A stretch of DNA of 64,000 bases, taken from Bryobacteraceae bacterium (GTDB taxonomy: Bacteria; Acidobacteriota; Terriglobia; Bryobacterales; Bryobacteraceae). Positions 1 through 8,222 of the stretch are shown piece by piece. Positions within the stretch are counted from its first letter, which is position 1. The number at the start of each line of letters is the position of its first letter. Location: NCBI GenBank assembly GCA_030041985.1, contig JASIAM010000137.1, forward strand, positions 1-64,000, given 5' to 3'. The notes below the pieces were generated by a model that made no database searches, was not told the DNA's origin, and worked only from the letters and a program-made list of their open reading frames with translations. The position numbers and the translations under genes are program-made.

Positions 1-157
1 GACCAGACGGTTACTTCAACAGGATGAGCCGCAACAGCGGGTGATGGCTTCGTTCGCCATATGTATACTATTTCTATCGACTATTACACATAGCCGGATT
101 TCGGTCAAGAGCGAAGATGCAAATTTCTTTCTAGATGGCTAAAACTGCATAAAAAAC

Positions 158-186
158 TTGACGCGCGAAACGTTCGCTGATATTGT
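158..186 (+). promoter_or_regulatory. Candidate sigma-70 promoter of the TonB receptor operon
   Basis: TTGACG at 158-163 and TATTGT at 181-186 are separated by 17 bases. Transcription would start near 193 and leave a leader of about 250 nt before the ATG at 444. The assignment rests on consensus match only. Confidence 0.45.
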
Positions 187-250
187 TTACTTATCCGATC
201 GACTTTTAAAGTTGGCTGGACTTAAAGACTTGCCTGCTGATTCGGTGCGC

Positions 251-395
251 GGCTGCAAAGGCGCAGCCAGGTTGTATCGCCGCAGCTAGTCCTCGTTCTG
301 TCGATTCGCCGTAATTCAGGCCGTGGTTGGTATGCAACCATCCGCGTCCCCTGAATGAGCGCTTCGCGGATATAAGCCGCAGCTTCGTGGCTTAT
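251..395 (+). promoter_or_regulatory. Structured 5' leader with three hairpins
   Basis: Three inverted repeats lie in the untranslated stretch before the TonB receptor. The first is GGCTGC/GCAGCC at 251-256 and 263-268. The second is a two-part stem, ATTCAGG/CCTGAAT at 314-320 and 350-356, enclosing TGGTTG/CAACCA at 324-329 and 335-340. The third is ATAAGCC/GGCTTAT at 372-378 and 389-395. No known riboswitch class was recognised, and a cobalamin-box-like sequence is not visible. Bases 1-157 hold no gene I can support. Confidence 0.4.
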
Positions 396-443
396 CAACA
401 ACTTTCCGGGACACAGTTTCTGCAAGCGAAGGAATCTGGCTGC

Positions 444-3400
444 ATGCGCCTTTCAAAAAACTTCTTTTTTCTTTTTCTAGCGGTTTCCGGTGCTTTTGCA
501 CAAACCACGGATGACGCCCTCATCGTCGGAACGGTTACCGATCCGACAGGCGCCGTGGTAAGCGGAGCGTCCGTCAAACTGCTCCATATCGCGACCAACG
601 CAACCACCGAGGTCCGCACGGACGATCGCGGAGAGTATCGAACACCGCCCCTCCGCATCGGCGAATACATCATCGACATCGAGTACCAGGGATTCAAGCA
701 CTTCCACCAGACCGGCGTAGTACTCAACATCGGCGATGTCCGCCAGGTGGATATTCGCCTGGATATAGGTCAGGCTTCCGACTTGGTTAATGTCACCGCT
801 GCAGCTTCCCTTCTGCAGACCGCAGATTCCACTGTGGGCACGGTCATCAACAACAAGCAAATCGACGATCTTCCTTTAAATGGACGGGACTACCTGCAAC
901 TCGCGGCATTGTCGTCCGGCACGATCGCCGCGAGCCAAGGTGTCAGCATCGGCGGTCAGGCAGGAACGCAAGTCGCCTTTCTTCTCGATGGACAGGACAA
1001 CAATAACCAGGAGATTCTGACAAGTCACTCCGGCCAGAAGGAGATCATCAAGCCTTCGGTAGATGCTATCCAGGAATTTAAGGTTGTGACCAATAGCTAT
1101 GCTGCTGAATTTGGCCGGTCGTCTTCCGGCGTGGTCAGCGTAGCGCTGAAGTCGGGTACGAACCAGATTCATGGCACGGCATATGAGTTCCTGCGCAACC
1201 AGGCCGTCGACGCGAAAAACCTCTTCGCCGCCACAGTTCCTCCCTACAAGCGGAATCAATTCGGCGCGACTGTAGGCGGCCCGGTTCAGAAAGATAAAAC
1301 GTTCTTCTTTGGCGATTTCGAGATCGCCAGAATCATTACCAGCAGCGCCGTGGTTGCTACCGTTCCAACTCTCGCCGAGCGGGCCGGCGTGTTTCCGGGC
1401 ATCATTTATAACCCTGCGACTTACAATGCGGCCACTGGAGCCAGGAGTCCATTCGCCAATAATACGGTCCCGCAAAGTCTCTGGGACCCCACAGCGGCGA
1501 GTATTTTGAGCTACATTCCATTGCCGGCCATCGGAGCCTCAGCGGCCAACTATCTGTATAACGAGCCAGCGAATGAGTTCGCCAATAAATGGGATTTTCG
1601 CGTCGATCAGATTATCAACGAAAAGCAGAACCTGTATTTCCGTTTCAGTTCTCAGGACATTAACTACCCTGTTACGTCGGCGGTGCCTCCCGTGAATGGA
1701 AACTACGAAACCGGCTCGGGCGCGCAGGTGGACAACAGCAAGAGTTTCGTCTTGGTCTATAACTCCATTTGGAGCAACAGCCTGATCAGCTCGATCCACG
1801 TGGGCTGGAATTACATCTTTTGGAACGAGGCGTTTCCGAATCAGAGTTTGACTTCGGGGACTATTCCCGGAGTCGGCAATTACCCCGGGCTCTCCAGCAT
1901 TTCGATCAGTAATTTCCAGGCGGTTGGCGTTTCCAACGTTCCCAATCAGGATGGTTCGCAGGATCGGCAGTTATCCGGAGATGTCACTTGGACAAAGGGA
2001 TCGCACAGCCTGAAGTTTGGAGTCCAAGCGTTTTGGCTACAGACCAATTTCCTGAGTTCGCAGCAGGCGAGCGGGATTTTCAGTTTCAACGGCCAATACA
2101 CGCGCAACTCGGCGACGCTAGCGGGTGGGAATCCGTTCGCCGACTTTCTGCTTGGCGATGCCTCTTCCGAGAGCCTCTCCAATATCGCGTTTTTACAATT
2201 CCGCACGCCCTGGACCAATTTCTTCGTGCAGGACGACTGGAAGGTTAGCCACCGCCTGACTCTTAACATAGGCCTTCGGTATGAAATCGACCTGCCGCCG
2301 GTGGAAAAGAACAACCGGATTGCCAATTTCGAGCTGGGTTCTTCGCCGGCACTGGTACTGGCCGGTTCGCAGGGAAGCAGTTGGGCCGATCGCGCGTTGC
2401 AGGGGACGAACTATCACGAGTTCGCTCCGCGCGTAGGATTTGCTTACAGTCTCCCCGACAACAAAACCGTGGTGCGCGGAGGCTACGGGATCTTCTATTC
2501 CAACATCATCACGAACGGCGGCATGCAATCCATGGAAATCAATCCGCCCAACCACCTCCGGGTGAATAAATCTACGAATCCCGAAGTTCCGTCGTTATTT
2601 CTCTACCAGGGATTTCCCGCTGGCACGCTTTCCACCGCCAACGCGACCAATGTCGAGCTTGTCTCCTATGACACCAACAGCGTTCCGCCCACCGCGCAGG
2701 AGTGGAACTTCAACCTCCAGCGGGAGCTGCGGCACGGCGTTCTGGTCGAAATCGGCTATTACGGAAACAAATTCGATCATGGCTACTGGCAGCTCGACGG
2801 AAACGCGCCGCCTCCCGAACCGGGTAACGTCAATTCGAACCGGCCGATTCAGACGGCGCTGGTGCCAGGCGAAGGTACGATTACCCTGGCCGACGTTCTG
2901 CGGGAAGGCAAGAACGCCTATAGCAATTACAACGCCCTACAGGCAAAAGTCGAAAAGCGTTATACCAACGGCCTGACGTTCATCGGCGCATACTCCTACT
3001 CGAAGACAATGGGGGTTGGGGACGCCTCCGGAGTTCAGAATCCACTCGACTGGAGCGCCGATCGAGCGGTCTCCAATACGGACATGACACAGCATTTTGT
3101 AGGGAGCGCCGTTTATGCGCTGCCATTTGGGAAAGGCAACGCGCTCGGATCGCACTGGAACCGGGTCGCTAACGCGATTCTGGGCGGGTGGAGCATCGCT
3201 CCGATCGTGACTGTCGACACGGGCACGCCCTTCAACGTCACGGTTCAGGGAGACCCATCCAACACCGGCACGCAGAGCAACACCGGCAATAACGACCGCC
3301 CGAATGTTGTGGGTTCCTGGCGCCTCGCGAATCCGGCTGTGCAGGAGTGGTTCAACACGGCGGCTTTCGTTGCGAACGCGAAGTACGCGTTCGGTAACGC

Positions 3401-3632
3401 CGGGCGGAACATTCTCCGTGCGCCTGGGCTTATCAATCTCGACGTCGGCGCTCACAAATCATTCCAGATCACGGAGCGGATCACGGCTCAGCTCCGCCTG
3501 GAGTCCTTCAACGCAACCAACACCCCGGCGCTCGGCGTTCCCAATGCAGTCGTAGGCAGCCCGACGTTTGGGGAGATCACATCCGCGGGCGCCGCCCGGC
3601 AAAACCAGATTTCCCTCAAACTGCTTTTCTGA
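444..3632 (+). CDS. TonB-dependent receptor, Oar-like, with carboxypeptidase-regulatory N-terminal domain
   Basis: This is an outer-membrane beta-barrel receptor of about 1062 residues, probably for uptake of an oligosaccharide, peptide or metal complex energised by TonB. A signal peptide ends at A-F-A-Q about 20 residues in. A carboxypeptidase-regulatory-like fold follows (G-T-V-T-D-P-T-G-A-V-V-S-G-A near residue 30), then a plug (L-P-L-N-G-R-D-Y, G-G-Q-A-G) and a long barrel ending in a hydrophobic residue plus Phe, typical of outer-membrane proteins. The ATG at 444 is preferred over the in-frame ATG at 327 because it directly precedes the signal peptide and has GAAGGA about 10 bases upstream. 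This architecture is strongly expanded in Acidobacteriota. It heads a run with the rhodanese-like, DUF6152 and GHWEGD genes. The substrate cannot be told from sequence. Confidence 0.93.
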   Translation: MRLSKNFFFLFLAVSGAFAQTTDDALIVGTVTDPTGAVVSGASVKLLHIATNATTEVRTDDRGEYRTPPLRIGEYIIDIEYQGFKHFHQTGVVLNIGDVRQVDIRLDIGQASDLVNVTAAASLLQTADSTVGTVINNKQIDDLPLNGRDYLQLAALSSGTIAASQGVSIGGQAGTQVAFLLDGQDNNNQEILTSHSGQKEIIKPSVDAIQEFKVVTNSYAAEFGRSSSGVVSVALKSGTNQIHGTAYEFLRNQAVDAKNLFAATVPPYKRNQFGATVGGPVQKDKTFFFGDFEIARIITSSAVVATVPTLAERAGVFPGIIYNPATYNAATGARSPFANNTVPQSLWDPTAASILSYIPLPAIGASAANYLYNEPANEFANKWDFRVDQIINEKQNLYFRFSSQDINYPVTSAVPPVNGNYETGSGAQVDNSKSFVLVYNSIWSNSLISSIHVGWNYIFWNEAFPNQSLTSGTIPGVGNYPGLSSISISNFQAVGVSNVPNQDGSQDRQLSGDVTWTKGSHSLKFGVQAFWLQTNFLSSQQASGIFSFNGQYTRNSATLAGGNPFADFLLGDASSESLSNIAFLQFRTPWTNFFVQDDWKVSHRLTLNIGLRYEIDLPPVEKNNRIANFELGSSPALVLAGSQGSSWADRALQGTNYHEFAPRVGFAYSLPDNKTVVRGGYGIFYSNIITNGGMQSMEINPPNHLRVNKSTNPEVPSLFLYQGFPAGTLSTANATNVELVSYDTNSVPPTAQEWNFNLQRELRHGVLVEIGYYGNKFDHGYWQLDGNAPPPEPGNVNSNRPIQTALVPGEGTITLADVLREGKNAYSNYNALQAKVEKRYTNGLTFIGAYSYSKTMGVGDASGVQNPLDWSADRAVSNTDMTQHFVGSAVYALPFGKGNALGSHWNRVANAILGGWSIAPIVTVDTGTPFNVTVQGDPSNTGTQSNTGNNDRPNVVGSWRLANPAVQEWFNTAAFVANAKYAFGNAGRNILRAPGLINLDVGAHKSFQITERITAQLRLESFNATNTPALGVPNAVVGSPTFGEITSAGAARQNQISLKLLF

Positions 3633-3660
3633 AACGCAGACACACGAAAGGAACATAGAC

Positions 3661-4095
3661 GTGAAAACACTCGCACTTACTCTTCTTGCCACGGCGGTGC
3701 TGTTTGGCCAGCAAGGAGAGGGCAAAAAGAAAGGGCCGGCCTCGCAGGCGCATGTACTGACGAACGCCGAATTCGATGCCCTGCTCGCCCATCCGGACGA
3801 GTTGCTCCTCATCGACGTCCGCAGGCCGGACGAGATCACATCGAACGGCGGATTCCCGGTCTATCTGAGCATTCAGGCGAATCAGCTCGCGCAGAGTCTG
3901 GCATGGATACCGCGGGACCGGACGATCGTAACCGTGTCCAATCACGCGGCTCGCGGCGGCGCCGCGGCGGATACGCTGGCCAAAGCCGGTTTCAAGGTTG
4001 CCGGCACGATTGGCGCGCAGACGTACGAGCAGGCCGGAGGAAAGCTCGCCAAAATCGTTACGCGTCCACCCAATCCCAACGAGAAGAAAGAATAG
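3661..4095 (+). CDS. Secreted rhodanese-like domain protein lacking the catalytic cysteine
   Basis: About 144 residues from a GTG at 3661, preceded by AAAGGA at good spacing. The product has a short hydrophobic signal segment, then one rhodanese homology domain with the L-L-L-I-D-V-R motif and a loop ending A-A-R-G-G. In active rhodaneses the loop is C-x-x-G-x-R/T. Here the Cys position holds Ser (V-S-N-H-A-A-R), so sulfurtransferase activity is not expected. It lies 28 bases after the TonB receptor and 24 before DUF6152, so cotranscription is likely. The role could be binding or scaffolding in the periplasm; this is inference. Confidence 0.75.
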   Translation: MKTLALTLLATAVLFGQQGEGKKKGPASQAHVLTNAEFDALLAHPDELLLIDVRRPDEITSNGGFPVYLSIQANQLAQSLAWIPRDRTIVTVSNHAARGGAAADTLAKAGFKVAGTIGAQTYEQAGGKLAKIVTRPPNPNEKKE

Positions 4096-4119
4096 AGTCC
4101 CACATTTTGAGAGGAATCC

Positions 4120-4527
4120 ATGAAAACGAGAAATCTGATCTTGACTATGGGCCTCCTTGCAGCCACGCCGGCTTTCGCTCATCACTCGTTCGCGGCCGAG
4201 TATGACGGGAACCAGCCCATCAAAATCCGTGGACGGCTGACGAAACTCGAATGGACGAACCCCCACGCGTGGCTTCATGTCGACGTGAAGGACGCGGACG
4301 GAAAAGTCGTGAATTGGTCCATTGAATTCGGCGCTCCCAATGCGCTTCTACGGCGCGGCCTGCGCAGGGACGATTTTCCGGAAGGCATCGAAGTGGTGGT
4401 TGATGGCTATCGCTCGAAGAAGCCAGGCGCGGCTGTGATCAATGCAAAGAGCGTTACGTTGCCTGACGGCCGCAATCTGTTTACAGGGTCCTCAGGCACG
4501 GGCGCCCCGGGCGACCCCGAACAGTAG
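4120..4527 (+). CDS. DUF6152 family periplasmic protein
   Basis: A 135-residue exported protein with RBS GAGGAA before the ATG. The signal peptide ends A-T-P-A-F-A, so signal peptidase I should cut directly before H-H-S-F-A-A-E-Y-D and expose a His-His N-terminus. The rest looks like a compact beta domain of OB-fold type, with W-T-N-P-H-A-W-L-H-V-D-V in the middle and a T-L-P-D-G-R-N-L-F end. Function is unknown. The N-terminal His pair plus the internal H-x-x-x-H suggests metal binding, which is inference. A close paralogue is at 9227-9649, also beside GHWEGD genes, so the two families probably work together. Confidence 0.85.
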   Translation: MKTRNLILTMGLLAATPAFAHHSFAAEYDGNQPIKIRGRLTKLEWTNPHAWLHVDVKDADGKVVNWSIEFGAPNALLRRGLRRDDFPEGIEVVVDGYRSKKPGAAVINAKSVTLPDGRNLFTGSSGTGAPGDPEQ

Positions 4528-4542
4528 AGGTCACAGATACCG

Positions 4543-5319
4543 ATGAAGCAAACCTTCTCGAGGCCGAAAACGCCGGCTTGGCTGCTGGCCGCAGCCATTG
4601 CTTGCTGCCCGCTTCTTTTCGCAGAGGCGCCGGCCGGATCTCCAGCCATTCCGCGTGCGGCGGACGGCAAGCCTGATCTCTCCGGCATCTGGCAGGTTCT
4701 GAACCCGGCCAACTGGGACATTCAGGACCATCAAGCGCAGCCGGGCGTTCCCGCCGGACAAGGCATTGTCGAGGGAAATGAGATTCCCTACCAGCCTTGG
4801 GCGCTGGCGAAGAAAAAAGAGAACTACGAGAAACGCGAGCAGCTCGATACTGTGACGGCGAAGTGCTATCTGCCGGGTGTGCCGCGGATCAATTATCTCG
4901 GCCTGCCGTTTCAGATTTTTCAGGACTCGAAGGTCATCACCGTTTTGTACGAATATGCCCACGCCAATCGCGACATCTATCTGAGCAACGCCGAGCATCC
5001 TAAAGGCCACATCGATTGGTGGATGGGGGATTCGCGCGGCCACTGGGAAGGGGATACGCTCGTGGCCGATGTCATCGACTTCAACGACCAAACCTGGTTT
5101 GACCACGCCGGAAATTTTCACAGCGATCAGTTACACGTCGTCGAGAAATATACGCTTGCGGACCACGACCACATGAACTACCAGGTCACCATCGAAGATC
5201 CGAAGGTTTTCACCCGTCCCTGGAACATGAACGTAGTGCTCTACCGGCGGACAGAAAAGAATGTCCAGCTCCTGGAATATGAGTGCTACGCATTCCCTCT
5301 CGAAAAGTATTATCCGTAG
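4543..5319 (+). CDS. Secreted GHWEGD-family protein (copy 1)
   Basis: 258 residues with a signal peptide ending near F-A-E-A. The family pattern runs in order: D-G-K-P-D-L-S-G-I-W, I-P-Y-Q-P-W-A, C-Y-L-P-G-V-P-R, W-M-G-D-S-R-G-H-W-E-G-D-T-L, G-N-F-H-S-D, E-D-P-K-V-F-T-R-P-W and a C-terminal Y-E-C-Y. Two cysteines (in C-Y-L-P-G and Y-E-C) recur in the copies, suggesting a disulfide. I know no assigned function; copies are common in Acidobacteriota. It is 15 bases after DUF6152 and probably in the same operon. Other copies are at 5347, 10809, 11588 and 50573, with a fragment at 50368. Confidence 0.85.
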   Translation: MKQTFSRPKTPAWLLAAAIACCPLLFAEAPAGSPAIPRAADGKPDLSGIWQVLNPANWDIQDHQAQPGVPAGQGIVEGNEIPYQPWALAKKKENYEKREQLDTVTAKCYLPGVPRINYLGLPFQIFQDSKVITVLYEYAHANRDIYLSNAEHPKGHIDWWMGDSRGHWEGDTLVADVIDFNDQTWFDHAGNFHSDQLHVVEKYTLADHDHMNYQVTIEDPKVFTRPWNMNVVLYRRTEKNVQLLEYECYAFPLEKYYP

Positions 5320-5346
5320 GCGCGCAGCCGAAGAAGGCAGGTTTCC

Positions 5347-6357
5347 ATGAAAAAACAACGAATCGATCCTTTGTGGGGTCAGGCCTTCCGGCCTGCCGCC
5401 GAGCTTCAGCCCGGCGCAACGCCGCAATTTTTCATCCCTGGTTGTGCCGGTCCCGTATGGCCGAGATGGGGGAGTCGCGTCATCCGTCTGGCAGCGATAC
5501 TCACGGCTCTCTCGGTCTGCGGCCCGGTCTTCGCGCAGGAGGATCAGCCTCAGCCGAATCAGCGCCAGAGGCGGCGTGAGCAAGTGACTCCCGCGCCGTG
5601 GCCGCCGCTGCGTCTTCCCGATGGCCAGCCGGATATTTCGGGTTACTGGGATCCCGCCATCGGTGGCACCTATTCGCTGACGAACCCCTCGCGCGGAGGC
5701 GTAGGTTTGCAGGATCAACTGGGAATCCCGCGCAAGAAGAATCCCAGCCGCATCATCGACCCCGCGGATGGCGAGATCCCTTATTTGCCGTGGGCTCGCG
5801 AAAAGCAGAAGTACATCGCAGCGAATATTAACGAGCCGGTCAAAGAGGAGTTCATCGATCCGCAGGCGCGCTGCCTTCCGGATGGGCCGATTCGCGCGAC
5901 CTTCTGGCATACCGTGCACATCCTCCAATATCCGGGCTACGTAATTTTCAATTACGAGGGGAACCACCCCCATCGGATTGTGCCTCTCGACGGCCGTCCG
6001 GCGCTTGGCGACAGCATTAAGCTGTGGATGGGCGATTCACGCGGCCATTGGGAAGGGAATACCCTGGTGATCGATGTGCGCAATAACAATTCGAAGTCGC
6101 GCCTGAGCAACGTGGGGGACTTCGCGAGCGAGAACCTGCACATCGTCGAGCGGTATACGTTCCTCGATGGAAAATCCATGCGGTACGAAGCCAGAATGGA
6201 TGATCCGGCAGTGTACACGAGGCCGTGGACGATCGCCTCCGATTTCCATCGCACGCACACCGATCCCACCTACGAGCAGTGGGAAGAGGCCTGCCACGAG
6301 GGAGAGCGGAATGTCGACGATTCGCTTGACCTCTCGCGCGCCGCTACAGCGAAATAG
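5347..6357 (+). CDS. Secreted GHWEGD-family protein (copy 2) with REP-encoded N-terminal extension
   Basis: 336 residues. The family core is present (D-G-Q-P-D-I-S-G-Y-W, W-M-G-D-S-R-G-H-W-E-G-N, R-M-D-D-P-A-V-Y-T-R-P-W, and a final E-E-A-C-H-E-G-E-R-N). The hydrophobic signal core (I-R-L-A-A-I-L-T-A-L-S-V) ends at V-F-A-Q only about residue 64, which is long for a signal peptide. The extra N-terminal part is translated from the REP-like element at 5373-5416 (W-G-Q-A-F-R-P-A-A-E-L-Q-P-G). No in-frame ATG or GTG was found between 5347 and the hydrophobic core, so the extension appears to be translated unless CTG is used. It lies 27 bases after copy 1. Confidence 0.82.
   Translation: MKKQRIDPLWGQAFRPAAELQPGATPQFFIPGCAGPVWPRWGSRVIRLAAILTALSVCGPVFAQEDQPQPNQRQRRREQVTPAPWPPLRLPDGQPDISGYWDPAIGGTYSLTNPSRGGVGLQDQLGIPRKKNPSRIIDPADGEIPYLPWAREKQKYIAANINEPVKEEFIDPQARCLPDGPIRATFWHTVHILQYPGYVIFNYEGNHPHRIVPLDGRPALGDSIKLWMGDSRGHWEGNTLVIDVRNNNSKSRLSNVGDFASENLHIVERYTFLDGKSMRYEARMDDPAVYTRPWTIASDFHRTHTDPTYEQWEEACHEGERNVDDSLDLSRAATAK
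5373..5416 (+). repeat. REP-like double hairpin inside GHWEGD copy 2
   Basis: A TGGGGTC lead precedes hairpin CAGGCC-TTCC-GGCCTG (5380-5395), spacer CCG, and hairpin CCGAGC-TTCA-GCCCGG (5399-5414, one A/C mismatch). The same layout recurs at 20216-20259 and 32337-32380 with different but still pairing stem bases. Confidence 0.7.
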
Positions 6358-6426
6358 CCGCGCACGGTGAACACCGAAACACGCGCCCGCCGGCCAGCGC
6401 CGCCGGCCCGGTAAGCTGTTATAGAA

Positions 6427-7659
6427 GTGCCCACCTACTTTCACCTCGACATGGATGCCTTCTTCGTGTCAGTGGAAGAGCTGTTCGATCCTGCTCTCAA
6501 GAGAAAACCCGTCGTAGTAGGCGGGCGGCCCAATGAGCGCGGCGTGGTTTCCGCCGCCTCCTATGCCGCGCGCCAATTCGGGGTCCACTCAGCCATGCCT
6601 CTCCGCACCGCTTACAAGCTTTGTCCCCAAGCGATCTTCGTGGATGGCCATCCCGAGCGCTACCGCGAATATTCGGGCAAAGTTTACCAAGCCCTCCAGT
6701 CGTTTTCACCGCTGGTCGAGATGGCCTCCATCGATGAAGCGTACCTGGATATGACCGGCACCGAGCGCCTGTATGGACCGCCCCTGCGCGCCGCCTACTT
6801 ACTGCACGAGCGCATTCTGCGAAGCACACAGTTGAACTGCTCGATTGGCATCGCCGCCTCCCGCCTCGTGGCCAAGATCAGCTCCGATCTCGCCAAACCC
6901 AACGGCGTTCTCTGGGTGATTCCCGGCCACGAAGCCGCATTCCTCGCGCCGCTCGACGTGCGCAAAGTCCCCGGGGTTGGCAAAGTGACCGAAAAGAATC
7001 TCCATGCCCTGGGCATTCGCAAAGTAGGCGACTTAGCGAAACTTGAGGAATCGTTCCTGGCCGAACGCTTCGGCAAATGGGGGCTGGCCCTAGCCGGAAA
7101 GTCTCGCGGCCTCGATGCCGGCGGCTGGTTCGATACCGCCATCGGTGAAGACACGGGACCGAAATCCATCAGCCACGAGCACACTTTTTCTGAAGATACA
7201 GCCGATATCGCGCAGCTCGAAGCCACCCTGGCCCGCCTTTCGGAAATGGTCGGCCGCCGCTTGCGAGAGCATCGCCTCCACGCCGGCGCCATCCAACTCA
7301 AGCTGCGCTACTCTGACTTCTCCACCATCACCCGCGCGCGCTCTCTGAGCCGCGCTACCCAACTCGATACCGAACTGTTCCAGCAGGCACGCGAGTTGTT
7401 CCGCCGCAACTGGCGCACCGGCGCGCCTGTGCGCTTGCTGGGCGTGCACGCCTCCGGTTTCGAGGAAGAGGCCCCGCAAATGGATCTCATCGGCGAGGAA
7501 CATCACGAGCGTTGGAAGCAGACACTGGCGGCCGCCGACCGCTTGCGCGAGCGCTTCGGCGAATCGGCCGTCTCTCTCGCTGCCGGCATGCGCGGCCAGT
7601 TCCGCGAACGCACCCATGAAAATCCCGCGGGCCTCCCCGGCAAGAAGCCCAAGGGTTGA
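6427..7659 (+). CDS. dinB: DNA polymerase IV (Y-family translesion polymerase)
   Basis: 410 residues from a GTG at 6427. The N-terminus carries the first metal-binding Asp (F-H-L-D-M-D-A-F-F), followed by A-S-Y-A-A-R, Y-R-E-Y-S and the catalytic S-I-D-E-A-Y-L-D. The thumb helix-hairpin-helix (K-V-P-G-V-G-K-V-T) and little-finger domain follow. Length matches the family. It copies past damaged bases and has no proofreading domain. Only about 70 bases separate it from copy 2; that gap holds a GC-rich GCCGGC inverted repeat but no clear promoter. No LexA box was recognised. Confidence 0.96.
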   Translation: MPTYFHLDMDAFFVSVEELFDPALKRKPVVVGGRPNERGVVSAASYAARQFGVHSAMPLRTAYKLCPQAIFVDGHPERYREYSGKVYQALQSFSPLVEMASIDEAYLDMTGTERLYGPPLRAAYLLHERILRSTQLNCSIGIAASRLVAKISSDLAKPNGVLWVIPGHEAAFLAPLDVRKVPGVGKVTEKNLHALGIRKVGDLAKLEESFLAERFGKWGLALAGKSRGLDAGGWFDTAIGEDTGPKSISHEHTFSEDTADIAQLEATLARLSEMVGRRLREHRLHAGAIQLKLRYSDFSTITRARSLSRATQLDTELFQQARELFRRNWRTGAPVRLLGVHASGFEEEAPQMDLIGEEHHERWKQTLAAADRLRERFGESAVSLAAGMRGQFRERTHENPAGLPGKKPKG

Positions 7660-7663
7660 ACCC

Positions 7664-7686
7664 AGTGATACAGCGCAGTGATACAG
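7664..7686 (+). repeat. Short tandem direct repeat
   Basis: AGTGATACAG occurs at 7664-7673 and again at 7677-7686 with CGC between. It sits just after dinB and just before a gene remnant that has no start, so it may mark a deletion or slippage junction. Confidence 0.5.
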
Positions 7687-7689
7687 TAA

Positions 7690-8073
7690 GTCGAGCAGCC
7701 AAATGCCGATCCGGATAACCGCTTCGACGGCACATGGGAAACCGTCCTTTCCTGCAAGAACACCGCGGGCGCTCTGGGATACTCCTTTAAGTTTCCTTCC
7801 CTCGTAGAAAACGGAGTTCTGCACGGCCAAAAGGGCGACAAAGGTAAGCCCGGGTGGCTGCAGTTGGACGGTAAAATCCTCTCTGATGGCTCGGCGGATC
7901 TCTACGCCGATGGCCTTGTCGGCGCGTCCGAAGTGGCCGTCGGACGGCGTCCCAAGGGCACTGCTTACGGCTACCACATAGATGCGAAATTCTCAGCAAC
8001 CTCGGGAACCGGCGAACGTGTGGAAGGCCGCCCCTGCTCCGTTACTTTTGCCAGGAAAGACAAACAGCACTGA
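7690..8073 (+). pseudogene. 5'-truncated remnant of a small secreted-protein family
   Basis: The reading frame is open from a TAA at 7687 to the TGA at 8071-8073, but the homologous-looking part starts at once (F-D-G-T-W-E-T-V-L-S-C) with no ATG or GTG in frame before it. A GTG at 7678 meets the TAA three codons later. The sequence is a compact repeating beta pattern: N-G-V-L-H-G, K-P-G-W-L-Q-L-D-G, D-G-S-A-D-L-Y-A-D-G-L-V-G, Y-G-Y-H-I-D-A-K-F and G-R-P-C-S-V-T-F. I recall similar unnamed secreted proteins from alphaproteobacteria, from memory only. The signal peptide appears lost. A 69-residue product from the ATG at 7864 is possible but would be a partial domain. Confidence 0.5.
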
Positions 8074-8098
8074 TATGTCGCGTAGTCCCAACCCAAAA

Positions 8099-8128
8099 TT
8101 GACGCCAGTGTTCCCACAACGATATAAT
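8099..8128 (+). promoter_or_regulatory. Strong sigma-70-like promoter of the VOC/DUF6152 operon
   Basis: TTGACG (8099-8104) and a perfect TATAAT (8123-8128) are 18 bases apart. This is the best promoter match seen in the window. Transcription should start near 8135, about 90 bases before the ATG at 8223. Confidence 0.65.
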
Positions 8129-8142
8129 GCCCCCTCGACCAC

Positions 8143-8154
8143 AATGCATGCATT
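8143..8154. promoter_or_regulatory. 12-bp palindrome, candidate operator
   Basis: AATGCATGCATT begins 14 bases after the -10 box, at or just after the expected transcription start. It is flanked by CAC and GTG arms. The identical 12-mer occurs at 12548-12559 in an equivalent place before the ankyrin gene. Location suggests a repressor site or an initial-transcript hairpin. Confidence 0.45.
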
Positions 8155-8222
8155 CCGTGTGTCGATGGCGGCCTGAGATCGCCATCCACTATCATGCAGG
8201 TTGTCGGTCGCGGAAGGAACTT

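Noticed and set aside
1-141. Open frame from the left edge to about base 139
   Set aside because: Composition is AT-rich and irregular, and no motif or start supports coding.
193-443. Cobalamin riboswitch in the TonB leader
   Set aside because: Hairpins are present, but no B12-box-like consensus or the expected multi-branch core could be found.
876-1475. A 199-codon minus-strand frame inside the TonB receptor
   Set aside because: Shadow of the strongly conserved receptor; no RBS and no motif.
7678-7689. GTG start for the secreted remnant
   Set aside because: A TAA follows after three codons; TAA is not recoded as selenocysteine.
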